Source of the DNA: Primorskyibacter marinus
GTDB taxonomy: Bacteria; Pseudomonadota; Alphaproteobacteria; Rhodobacterales; Rhodobacteraceae
Reading direction: 5' to 3'
Length of the DNA: 64,000 bases
NCBI RefSeq assembly: GCF_003313245.1
Contig: NZ_QJSD01000011.1
Coordinates: forward strand, 1-64,000
The position numbers and the translations under genes are program-made. The first letter of the stretch is position 1, and each line of letters begins with the position of its first letter. The notes below the pieces were generated by a model. It saw nothing but the letters and a program-made list of their open reading frames with translations, made no database searches and had not been told where the DNA came from. Shown here one piece after another: positions 1-7,061 of this stretch.

Positions 1-24
1 GTAAACCTCCGGCGACGGCCGTCT
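1..24. repeat. IS66 left terminal inverted repeat
   Basis: Matches the reverse complement of 2736-2759 at most positions: GTAA, C, TCCGGCG and GGCC are shared. It starts on the very first base of the window. Confidence 0.85.
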
Positions 25-59
25 GATCTCAGGCTCAATCTGATGGTAAGTCCGACCTT

Positions 60-467
60 ATGTCCGACTTTATCAACCGCCCTCAAATCGAAGTTCTGTC
101 TGCTGCCGATGGTGAACGCCGCCGGCATTGGTCGGATGATGACAAACTGCGCATTGTGGAAGAAAGCTTTATTGGCCACCGTCAGGTGACAGCCACGGCG
201 CGGCGACACGGCATTGGCCGGTCGCTTTTGACGACTTGGCGGCGGCAGTATCGAAACGGTGAGCTTGGGTCTTCTGGCTCTGTATCGTTCGCGCCGGTGA
301 CTGTGCCGAAGGAAGTTTCCGCGTCGCAGGCAAATCCAATCGATGCCAGTCCACCTCCGGACTGTCGGGTTGAGGTAGCCCTTCCGAATGGGCGTCGTCT
401 CATCGTGCCCATCGGCGTGGAGTCCGAAGCGCTTGCTCGGCTTCTGGCAGTGGTGGATCGGCAATGA
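60..467 (+). CDS. tnpA: IS66 family accessory protein TnpA
   Basis: A 135-residue helix-turn-helix protein of the IS66 TnpA/OrfA type. Residues about 22-65 (RRHWSDDDKLRIVEES onward) form the DNA-binding module shared with other transposase OrfA proteins, and the C-terminal part (VEVALPNGRRLIV) is the conserved TnpA tail. It is needed with TnpB for efficient transposition in characterised IS66 elements. Its stop codon overlaps the ATG of tnpB by 4 nt, which suggests translational coupling. Length is normal for the family. Confidence 0.92.
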   Translation: MSDFINRPQIEVLSAADGERRRHWSDDDKLRIVEESFIGHRQVTATARRHGIGRSLLTTWRRQYRNGELGSSGSVSFAPVTVPKEVSASQANPIDASPPPDCRVEVALPNGRRLIVPIGVESEALARLLAVVDRQ

Positions 468-814
468 TCGCGTTTCCGGCGGGCGTGAAGGTGTGGATCG
501 CAGGCGGCGTCACCGATATGCGGCGGGGCATGAACACGCTGGCGCTACAGGTGCAAGAAGGGCTCGGCCGTGATCCCCATGCGGGTGAGATATTTTGCTT
601 CCGAGGTCGTAAGGGCGACCTCGTCAAGATCCTGTGGCATGATGGCGTGGGCATGTCGCTTTATCTAAAGCGCCTGGAGGCAGGCAAGTTCATCTGGCCC
701 GTGAGCCGGTCGGGCGAAGCGGTACAGATATCGGCGGCGCAGTTGGGTTATCTTCTGGAGGGCATCGACTGGCGTAACCCACGCTGGACACAACGCCCTG
801 CAAAGGCTGGTTAA
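464..814 (+). CDS. tnpB: IS66 family accessory protein TnpB
   Basis: A 116-residue protein with the IS66 Orf2-like signature: VWIAGGVTDMRRGMNTLA near the N terminus, the FCFRGRKGDLVKILWHDG core and a C-terminal LGYLLEGIDWRNPRW. The family role is accessory to transposition; the exact biochemical function is not established. The start overlaps tnpA by 4 nt and the stop is 60 nt before the tnpC start, so the three genes form one operon. The protein appears intact. Confidence 0.93.
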   Translation: MIAFPAGVKVWIAGGVTDMRRGMNTLALQVQEGLGRDPHAGEIFCFRGRKGDLVKILWHDGVGMSLYLKRLEAGKFIWPVSRSGEAVQISAAQLGYLLEGIDWRNPRWTQRPAKAG

Positions 815-874
815 TTTGCGCCAGCCAGCCTGTTTTTATTGGTGCTTCGCGGCTTCGGCTGGTAAATATTGGTC

Positions 875-2506
875 ATGTCTAATGCCGCCTCTGAACTCGC
901 CAAATTACGCGCTGCCCTGGCCGCCGCAGAGGCCCGTGCAGATGTTGCGGAAAGCGAGCTGGCGCAGGCCCGCGCGGTTGTCTCCTGCTCCGAGGCGATG
1001 ATCCAAGAGCTCAAGCTCGAGATCGCCAAACTGCGCCGTGACAAATACGGTATCTCGTCAGAACGACGCGCCCGGCTGATCGATCAACTGGAACTGCAGC
1101 TTGAAGAGATGGAAGCGGCGGCCACCGAGGATGCCTTAGCCGCAGATCAAGCAAGCGAGAAAGCCAGCACGGTGCGCGCCTTCACGCGCCGCCATCCCGT
1201 GCGCAAGCCGTTCCCCGATCACCTGCCGCGCGAGCGAGTTGTTGTTGAGGCACCGGCCGCCTGCACTTGCTGTGGCTCGGACCGGATCGTGAAGATGGGC
1301 GAAGATGTCACCGAGACACTGGAGGTGATCCCGCGACAGTGGAAGGTCATACAGACCGTGCGTGAGAAGTTCACCTGCCGGTCTTGCGAAAGGATCAGTC
1401 AGCCGCCGGCGCCCTTCCATGCGATTCCGCGCGGATGGGCCGGGCCCAGCTTGATCGCAATGCTAATCTTCGAGAAATATGGTCAGCACCAGCCGTTGAA
1501 CCGGCAGGCCGAGCGGTTCGCCCGTGAAGGTGTAGAGCTGAGCCTGTCCACCCTGGCGGACCTGGTCGGGCACGCGACTGTTGCCTTGCAGCCGATCCAT
1601 GCCCTGATCGAAAGCCATGTGCGTGCCGCTCACCGCCTGCATGGCGATGATACCACCGTGCCGCTTCTGGCGCGGGGCGGTGCAAAAAAGGCCCGGCTCT
1701 GGACCTATGTGCGTGATGATCGGCCATGGAATGGTGGCGCCCCACCAGCGGCGTTCTTCCGCTTCTCTCGAGATCGCGGCGCAACCAATCCCAATCAGCA
1801 TCTGGCCGGATGGCAAGGTGTGCTGCAAGCGGACGCCTATGGTGGATACAACGATCTCTATCGCGAAGACCGCGACGCGGGGCCCGTGACCAGTGCGTTG
1901 TGTTGGTCACATGCCCGCCGGAAGTTCTTCGAACTGGCCGACATTGCGGGCAACGTCCGCAAGGGCAAACCCGCCCATCAGATCTCGCCGGTCGCACTGG
2001 AAGCGGTGAAACGGATCGATGCCATCTTCGACATCGAGCGCGAGATCAATGGGCTGGATGCTGATGCCCGGCTCGTCGCCCGCCAGAACCTGTCCCGTCC
2101 CCTGGTGAACGGCCTCCACGACTGGCTGCAGGACGAGCGTGCGAAACTGTCCAGACACAACAAGGTGGCCAAGGCGATCAACTACATGTTTGAGAAGCAT
2201 GGCCGTTGGCAGGCCTTCACGGCATTCCTCGATGACGGGCATATCTGTCTGACGAATAATGCGGCCGAACGCGCTTTACGTGGCGTGGCACTGGGCAGAA
2301 AGTCGTGGCTCTTCGCAGGCTCAGAGCGCGGCGGTGAACGGGCTGCCGCCATGTATACCCTTATCGTCACCGCCAAAATGAACGACATCGATCCGCAGGC
2401 CTGGCTCGCCGATGTTCTCGCCCGGCTGCCCGACTTGCCCGTCTCGCGCGTGCATGAACTTCTGCCTTGGAACTGGAAAGCTCTATCCCTTACACAAGCA
2501 GCGTAA
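875..2506 (+). CDS. tnpC: IS66 family transposase TnpC
   Basis: The catalytic transposase, 543 residues. The N terminus is a coiled-coil leucine-zipper-like region (residues about 1-75), followed by a zinc-finger section with CTCCGSD and CRSCER. The DDE catalytic domain is visible: the LHGDDTTVPLL aspartate, the QADAYGGYNDLY aspartate, and the glutamate in NNAAERALRGVALGRKS. The ATG at 875 is preferred over an in-frame TTG six bases upstream. No frameshift is visible, so the element may be active. The stop at 2504-2506 is two bases before the start of the next small gene. Confidence 0.95.
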   Translation: MSNAASELAKLRAALAAAEARADVAESELAQARAVVSCSEAMIQELKLEIAKLRRDKYGISSERRARLIDQLELQLEEMEAAATEDALAADQASEKASTVRAFTRRHPVRKPFPDHLPRERVVVEAPAACTCCGSDRIVKMGEDVTETLEVIPRQWKVIQTVREKFTCRSCERISQPPAPFHAIPRGWAGPSLIAMLIFEKYGQHQPLNRQAERFAREGVELSLSTLADLVGHATVALQPIHALIESHVRAAHRLHGDDTTVPLLARGGAKKARLWTYVRDDRPWNGGAPPAAFFRFSRDRGATNPNQHLAGWQGVLQADAYGGYNDLYREDRDAGPVTSALCWSHARRKFFELADIAGNVRKGKPAHQISPVALEAVKRIDAIFDIEREINGLDADARLVARQNLSRPLVNGLHDWLQDERAKLSRHNKVAKAINYMFEKHGRWQAFTAFLDDGHICLTNNAAERALRGVALGRKSWLFAGSERGGERAAAMYTLIVTAKMNDIDPQAWLADVLARLPDLPVSRVHELLPWNWKALSLTQAA

Positions 2507-2508
2507 CC

Positions 2509-2730
2509 ATGCAGCTGAACAAGGTGTATTCCGTCAAGACAATCGACCGCGTCGCTGTCGAACTGGGCGAAACCGTCAATCAGATCTTTGATCTCGCCAC
2601 CGGTATGGAAACCGAAGATGGTATAATCTGGGTCTACGGTCCCAGCGACGACGGTGTCATCGCATTCACTCCATTCGGGATCGAAAACCTGCAAGAGCTC
2701 ATCGAAATGGACCGTGATCGCGAGCGATGA
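2509..2730 (+). CDS. Small IS66 passenger protein of unknown function
   Basis: A 73-residue acidic protein starting MQLNKVYSVKTIDRVAVELG. The start at 2509 follows the tnpC stop by two bases, which suggests coupling. It lies wholly inside the element and ends five bases before the right inverted repeat, so it travels with the IS. I do not recognise a domain. The early part (TIDRVAVELGETVNQIFDLA) could form a helix-turn-helix-like arrangement, but that is only an impression. An in-frame upstream start at 2467 would overlap tnpC by 40 nt and is less likely. Confidence 0.7.
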   Translation: MQLNKVYSVKTIDRVAVELGETVNQIFDLATGMETEDGIIWVYGPSDDGVIAFTPFGIENLQELIEMDRDRER

Positions 2731-2735
2731 CCTAC

Positions 2736-2759
2736 CTGTGGCCTACGCCGGATGCTTAC
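2736..2759. repeat. IS66 right terminal inverted repeat
   Basis: Read on the minus strand it starts GTAAGCATCCGGCG and pairs with the left tip. It lies just beyond the stop codon of the passenger gene, so the coding sequence runs almost to the end of the element. Confidence 0.85.
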
Positions 2760-2993
2760 TCACGAGGCTTCCGACATGCCATTGGATTGCGGGCTAGCTA
2801 CCGGCGTGAAGCAAGGTTTCAGGCCAAGCTGACGAGCAAAGATGCGCGTTTCCTTCGCCGTATAGGAACTGCCGTTGTCGAACAAAACCTCGATCACCAC
2901 GGGCGCACGGTCGCTGCCAAATCGTTTTTCGACTGTCTCCAGCAGCAGGTCACGCACGTCCGAACCGCTGATCTCGGCATTTGCCACAGAGAT
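2760..2993 (-). pseudogene. IS3-family transposase OrfB, C-terminal remnant cut by IS66
   Basis: Minus-strand translation gives SGSDVRDLLLETVEKRFG, then VIEVLFDNGSSYTAKETR, then PCFTPVASPQSNGMSEA. This is the second aspartate and the final glutamate region of an IS3-family (IS2-like) DDE integrase core. The frame stops exactly at the right tip of the IS66 element, so the rest of the gene was displaced by that insertion. The N-terminal part is also missing, replaced on the other side by IS256-type sequence. Confidence 0.82.
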
Positions 2994-3096
2994 ATGCGCA
3001 GAAGTTGGTGACGCGTGATCAAGCGGCGGTTTGAAGGTGGCGGAGGCTGTCGCGGAACTCAACCTCTTCGATGATTTCGGGCATGCGGTTAAACCG

Positions 3097-3530
3097 CGTG
3101 ACAGGCCCTTGGCGTTCGGACCCGGCAGCGCCTCCAGGGCCTCGATGAAATCGCCCGTAGACACGCCTTTGAGGTAAAGTCACGGCAGCAGTTCCTCGAC
3201 CGATTTCGCCTTGCACAGGTAGCGCGGCAGGATGCTGGGCGTGAAGTTGATCCTGTCCGCGCCACGCTTTCGATGACGGACACGCGGCACCTTCACTGGC
3301 ACCGGGCCGATTCCGCTCATCACCTCGCGTTCCGGCAAGTGACCATGACGGACCAGTCGCGCCCATAAATCTTCAAGCTACTCCCCCGAAACGGCGGCCA
3401 TCAGCGCGGCCAGTCCCGCGTGGATCGCCTGTTCAATCAGTTTGCGCGTCCCGCCGCGGAGGACGTCAGTGAACGGGTCGGAGCCAAATCTCGATGGATC
3501 TGGCAACTGGGTGATGGTATTCTCAGACAT
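3097..3530 (-). pseudogene. IS256-family transposase, N-terminal remnant with stops and frameshifts
   Basis: The start codon at 3530 opens MSENTITQLPDPSRFGSDPF, the usual N terminus of IS256-family transposases in this group. The frame breaks near 3378. In another frame the sequence continues HGHLPEREVMSGIGPVPVKV and RINFTPSILPRYL, then meets an in-frame TGA where the family has Trp, then GVSTGDFIEALEALPGPNAK. The C-terminal two thirds, with most of the catalytic domain, are absent. It is a dead copy lying inside an IS5-type remnant. Confidence 0.8.
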
Positions 3531-3645
3531 GTGGCATATCCCTTTCTCGGCAGAGAATTGGCGGCGTCTGAACACCGCCATGATATGCCGCTCCTCAGGG
3601 CATCACCAACTTTCGCGCGTTTGTTGTCCCGCAAGCGTCCAGCGC

Positions 3646-3844
3646 CGACGCTTGACCATCTACCGAACTCTTCGGGCAAGTTACACCACGGGGCTTCGGT
3701 GCAGGAAGTCCGGAAAATTCCTTCAGGAACAAAGCGGTGGGAGGTGGGTTTGAGCCCATTCGGCGCACGGGCAGCCTGGATGACGCTTTTAAGGAACCTC
3801 CATTCCTCGTCCGGCATAAGGTCTTGTGCCAAGCTGGTCTCCAT
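3646..3844 (-). pseudogene. IS5-family transposase OrfA, N-terminal remnant
   Basis: Minus-strand frame starting METSLAQDLMPDEEWRFLK and continuing through HRFVPEGIFRTSCTEAPWCN to LPEEFGRWSSV. This is the DUF4096-like N-terminal domain of IS5/IS427-type transposases. After WSSV the family resemblance ends at about 3646, where IS256-derived sequence begins, so the gene was cut by that insertion. Confidence 0.72.
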
Positions 3845-3913
3845 TGCAGATACCAGCTTGACTCACGATCAGCGCCCGGTGGAAATCCCCTGTGTCAAAA
3901 CGGCCTAGGGCTG

Positions 3914-4297
3914 TCAGCTCTTGGCGGCCGGTTCGTTCTCGGGATGGTCGAAGCTTGCCCAGGGGCGCGATGTGCCAGTGGGGGGAAGGGTGCCGGGCGT
4001 TTCGTTTCGGTGAATATGGGTCTTGGCGATGAAGTGTCCGGTCACGGGGGCGGTCAGGAAGAGGAACACCGTGATCATCAGCTCATGGAAGGACAGATGC
4101 CCCTCGACCAGTCCGAAATAAAGCATCGACGCAATCAGCGCGCCGCCGACGCCCAGCGTGGTTGCCTTGGTGGGCGCGTGCAGGCGCATCATCGGGTCTG
4201 GCAGTTTGATCAGGCCGAAAGACCCGACAATGCCAAAGATACCGCTGATCACCAGCCCGGCGGAAATGAGAATTTCTACGATCATGTCCAGCCTCAC
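3914..4297 (-). CDS. mnhG: Mrp Na+/H+ antiporter subunit G
   Basis: A small membrane subunit (127 residues) of the Mrp/Pha monovalent cation/proton antiporter. Three hydrophobic segments are visible (residues about 4-26, 39-63 and 68-90), with the conserved GSFGLIKLPDPMMRLHAPTKATTLG between the first two. The C-terminal tail after residue 90 is hydrophilic and His/Pro rich. It is the last gene of the operon and overlaps mnhF by 4 nt. The IS graveyard begins just beyond its stop but does not reach the coding sequence. Confidence 0.93.
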   Translation of the reverse strand: MRLDMIVEILISAGLVISGIFGIVGSFGLIKLPDPMMRLHAPTKATTLGVGGALIASMLYFGLVEGHLSFHELMITVFLFLTAPVTGHFIAKTHIHRNETPGTLPPTGTSRPWASFDHPENEPAAKS

Positions 4298-4563
4298 TCG
4301 ATAATGTCGCCACGCAGCATGAAGCGCGTGTAGGAAACGGTGGAAACAAAGCCGGTCATTGCGATGATCAGAGCGGCCTCGAAATACATGGTCGTGCTTT
4401 GATGGATGCCGAACAGGGTCAACAGGGCGATGGCATTGATCACCAGCGTATCCAGCGCCAGGACCCGGTCGCCGACGCCGGGGGCGATGACGATGCGGTA
4501 GATATTCATCAACAGCGCCGCACCATAGCAGGCCAGCGCGAAAAGCAGGGCATATTCGATCAT
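4294..4563 (-). CDS. mnhF: Mrp Na+/H+ antiporter subunit F
   Basis: An 89-residue subunit with three predicted membrane helices and the family motif RIVIAPGVGDRVLALDTLVIN in its middle. Length matches MnhF/PhaF. It overlaps mnhG by 4 nt downstream and mnhE by 4 nt upstream, the usual tight coupling of Mrp operons. It acts only as part of the hetero-oligomeric complex in the inner membrane. Confidence 0.93.
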   Translation of the reverse strand: MIEYALLFALACYGAALLMNIYRIVIAPGVGDRVLALDTLVINAIALLTLFGIHQSTTMYFEAALIIAMTGFVSTVSYTRFMLRGDIIE

Positions 4564-5051
4564 TCGAAAATCTCCTTCAGGCGGCGTTCGTAACGGTCCT
4601 TGATCTGGTCCCGCACGGCGTCAGGGTCGGGTGCATCAAGGCAATGGACCAACAAAGCTCTACCATCACCGGACAGATCGCTGGATACGGTGCCCGGTGT
4701 CAGGGTGATTGTGCCGGCGAGGACGGTAATCGCCTCGGGTGTGCGCAATTCCAGCGGGATGGTGATCCAGGCGGGGTGGGTGTTGGCGTTGGATTTGAAC
4801 AGGATGATATAGGCGACCTCGATATTGGCGATGATGATGTCCCAGATCACGATGCAGATATATGCCACGATCCCGACGGGGTTGCGCAGCCGGGCGCGGT
4901 TCGGCCAATACGCGGCTGTCATGAAGGGGATTGTCAGGCCAAGGATCAGCCCCAGCAACAGATTGCCCGGTGTCAGCTTGTTGACCAGCATCTGCCAGAC
5001 CACGATCAGGGTCAGCGTCAACAGCGGGTGGGGCAGGAGTTTGCGCAACAT
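4560..5051 (-). CDS. mnhE: Mrp Na+/H+ antiporter subunit E
   Basis: A 163-residue subunit with N-terminal membrane helices (TLTLIVVWQMLVNKLTPGNL, then LLGLILGLTIP) and a hydrophilic C-terminal domain with the conserved sequence ITLTPGTVSSDLSGDGRALL. This fits the MnhE/PhaE family in length and order. The gene lies three bases after mnhD and overlaps mnhF by 4 nt. Confidence 0.92.
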   Translation of the reverse strand: MLRKLLPHPLLTLTLIVVWQMLVNKLTPGNLLLGLILGLTIPFMTAAYWPNRARLRNPVGIVAYICIVIWDIIIANIEVAYIILFKSNANTHPAWITIPLELRTPEAITVLAGTITLTPGTVSSDLSGDGRALLVHCLDAPDPDAVRDQIKDRYERRLKEIFE

Positions 5052-5054
5052 GGC

Positions 5055-6701
5055 CTAGTGCTCCTTTTCAGCGACGGGCGCGTCGGTGGCCGCTTTGCCG
5101 TGCCCATCCGTGTCGCCATAGGCGTCAGCCTCGTGGCCCTTGTCGCCCTTGTCGCCGCCGATCCGGTCCGGTCCTGTCAGCACTGCCGAGATATAGCCTT
5201 GCCGTTCGTAAAGCTGCGCGGAGGTGGCATTCAGGTAGCCCATCATCGGTCCGGCAAAGACGGTCAGCAGGATGATGCCGGCAAGCAAGGAAAAGGCTGC
5301 GGTAAAGGCCAGGCCCTGCTTCGGTGCGGGGGGTGTCTCTAGGGGGGCATTTTCGTCGGATGGGCCTTCTTCCGCAGGACGGGTCTTCCAGAAGACCGCG
5401 CTGCCGCCCTGTGCAAAGCCCACGATCGCCAAAAGCGAGGTGATCAGGATCACGGCCCAGATTGCGGCAGCGCCCGGCAGCGGCCAGACTGCCTTGAGGA
5501 TCAGCAGTTTGCCGACGAAGCCAGACAGGGGCGGCATACCGACCATGGCGATGGCCGCAGCAAAAAAGAGGGCCGCGATCAGCCCTTGCTGGTGAAATGC
5601 GGGCAGGGTGGCGTAGCCGTCGGAACTGCCCTGACGCCGTTCCCGCACCATGTCCACGGTCAGGAACAGTAGCGCGGTCGCCAGCGTCGAATGCAGGATG
5701 TAATACAACGTCGCGGAGGTGGTTTCAGGCGTGAAGGAGGACATGGCCACAAAGACCGTGCCCATCGACGCGATCACCGAAAACGCGGCCAGCCGTCCCA
5801 ACCTGTTGGTTCCCACGACACCGATCATCCCGATGATGATCGTGATCAGGGCCGCCCCCATCAGCAGCGGTGTCACCACATCCGCCGTCGCGTGCAGGTC
5901 CGGCCCGAAGATCAGCGTATAGACCCGCAGGATCGAATAAGCGCCCACCTTGGTCATCACCGCAAAAAGCGCGGTCACCGGGGCAGGGGCCTCGGCATAG
6001 GTTTCGGGCAGCCAGAAATGCAGCGGCAGAAGGGCTGCCTTGATCGCAAAGACGGTCAGCAAAAGCACGGCTCCGATGCGGATCAGCGCAATGTCGGAGT
6101 CCGGGATCTCTGCGACGCGCACGGCCAGATCGGCCATGTTGAGCGTGCCGGTGGTGGCGTAGATCGTCCCCAGCGCAAACAGAAACAGGGTGGAGCCCAG
6201 CAGGTTGAACACCACATATTGCAGGCCCGCGCGCAGACGCCGGGTGCCGCCCGCATGGATCATCAGCCCGTAAGAGGCGATCAGAAGAACCTCGAAGAAC
6301 ACGAACAGGTTGAAGATGTCTCCGGTCAGAAAGGCCCCCATGATGCCCATGACCTGAAACTGCATGAGCGCGTGGAAGTGGTTGCCTCGCCTGTCCCAGT
6401 CAGTACCCGCTGCGTAAAGCGTGACCACAAGGGCCAGCACTGCCGTCAACAGGATCATCAACGCTGACAGCCGGTCCAGCACCAGAACGATGCCGAAAGG
6501 CGCGGGCCAATTGCCAAGGTCGTAGACCTCTATCGTGCCGCTGGAGGCCTGGACCGCCAGCCCGGCAGTGATGGCAATCACTGCGCTTAGCCCCGCAATG
6601 CTGAAGATCCTTTGCAGCCGCACATGGTGGCGCATCGACATCACGATAATGGCTGCCAGAACTGCTGGCAGAATGATGGGGGCGATGATCCAATGGGTCA
6701 T
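5055..6701 (-). CDS. mnhD: Mrp Na+/H+ antiporter subunit D
   Basis: A 548-residue proton-translocating subunit related to complex I NuoN/NuoM. The proton-conducting antiporter domain is clear: FFEVLLIASYGLMIHAGG, IKAALLPLHFWLPETYAEAP with the conserved Lys and the His/Pro segment, and PPLSGFVGKLLILKA. About fourteen hydrophobic segments are present. The extreme C terminus is hydrophilic, with repeated GDKGDKGHEADAYGDTDGHG, longer than in many homologues. It overlaps mnhC by 4 nt. Confidence 0.94.
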   Translation of the reverse strand: MTHWIIAPIILPAVLAAIIVMSMRHHVRLQRIFSIAGLSAVIAITAGLAVQASSGTIEVYDLGNWPAPFGIVLVLDRLSALMILLTAVLALVVTLYAAGTDWDRRGNHFHALMQFQVMGIMGAFLTGDIFNLFVFFEVLLIASYGLMIHAGGTRRLRAGLQYVVFNLLGSTLFLFALGTIYATTGTLNMADLAVRVAEIPDSDIALIRIGAVLLLTVFAIKAALLPLHFWLPETYAEAPAPVTALFAVMTKVGAYSILRVYTLIFGPDLHATADVVTPLLMGAALITIIIGMIGVVGTNRLGRLAAFSVIASMGTVFVAMSSFTPETTSATLYYILHSTLATALLFLTVDMVRERRQGSSDGYATLPAFHQQGLIAALFFAAAIAMVGMPPLSGFVGKLLILKAVWPLPGAAAIWAVILITSLLAIVGFAQGGSAVFWKTRPAEEGPSDENAPLETPPAPKQGLAFTAAFSLLAGIILLTVFAGPMMGYLNATSAQLYERQGYISAVLTGPDRIGGDKGDKGHEADAYGDTDGHGKAATDAPVAEKEH

Positions 6702-7060
6702 TCGACGGCTCCCGGCTCTGCTTCGGGGACGGGATCGGGGTCGTCTATGTCAACCGCGTCAGTGCGCGAGGACAGGTAGGCACCAAGCGCCAGCATCACC
6801 ACCACCGCCGACATCCCGAACGAAATCACGATGGCGGTCAGAACCAGCGCCTGTGGCAGCGGATCGGTATAGCCTGTCGCGTCATCGGTCAGGACCGGCG
6901 GCATGTTGACCATCAGCCTGCCGGACGAGAACAGGAACAGGTTCACCGCATAGGACAGCAAGGAGACGCCAAGGATCACCGGAAAGCTGCGCAGCCGCAG
7001 CACGAGATATAGGCCGCCGGCGGTCAGGACGCCGATTGCACTGGCCATGAGAAGCTCCAT
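6698..7060 (-). CDS. mnhC: Mrp Na+/H+ antiporter subunit C
   Basis: A 120-residue NuoK-like subunit with three membrane helices. Characteristic pieces are GVLTAGGLYLVLRLRSFPVI, LLSYAVNLFLFSSGRL, and DPLPQALVLTAIVISFGMSA, the last carrying the conserved PLPQALVLTAIVI stretch. A short acidic tail follows. The start lies one base after the stop of mnhA, and the end overlaps mnhD by 4 nt. Confidence 0.95.
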   Translation of the reverse strand: MELLMASAIGVLTAGGLYLVLRLRSFPVILGVSLLSYAVNLFLFSSGRLMVNMPPVLTDDATGYTDPLPQALVLTAIVISFGMSAVVVMLALGAYLSSRTDAVDIDDPDPVPEAEPGAVE

Positions 7061-7061
7061 C

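Larger units (their letters stand above)
1..2759 (+). mobile_element. Complete IS66-family insertion sequence
   Basis: The element carries tnpA, tnpB, tnpC and a small passenger gene in one direction. Its tips are imperfect inverted repeats: the left begins GTAAACCTCCGGCG at base 1, and the right end, read on the minus strand from 2759, begins GTAAGCATCCGGCG, with GGCC matching again a few bases on. GTAAGC-type ends and a three-gene tnpABC set are typical of IS66. The 8-bp target duplication expected for the family cannot be checked because the left flank is outside the window; the right-hand 8 bp are TCACGAGG. The element interrupts an IS3-type transposase remnant. Confidence 0.93.
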
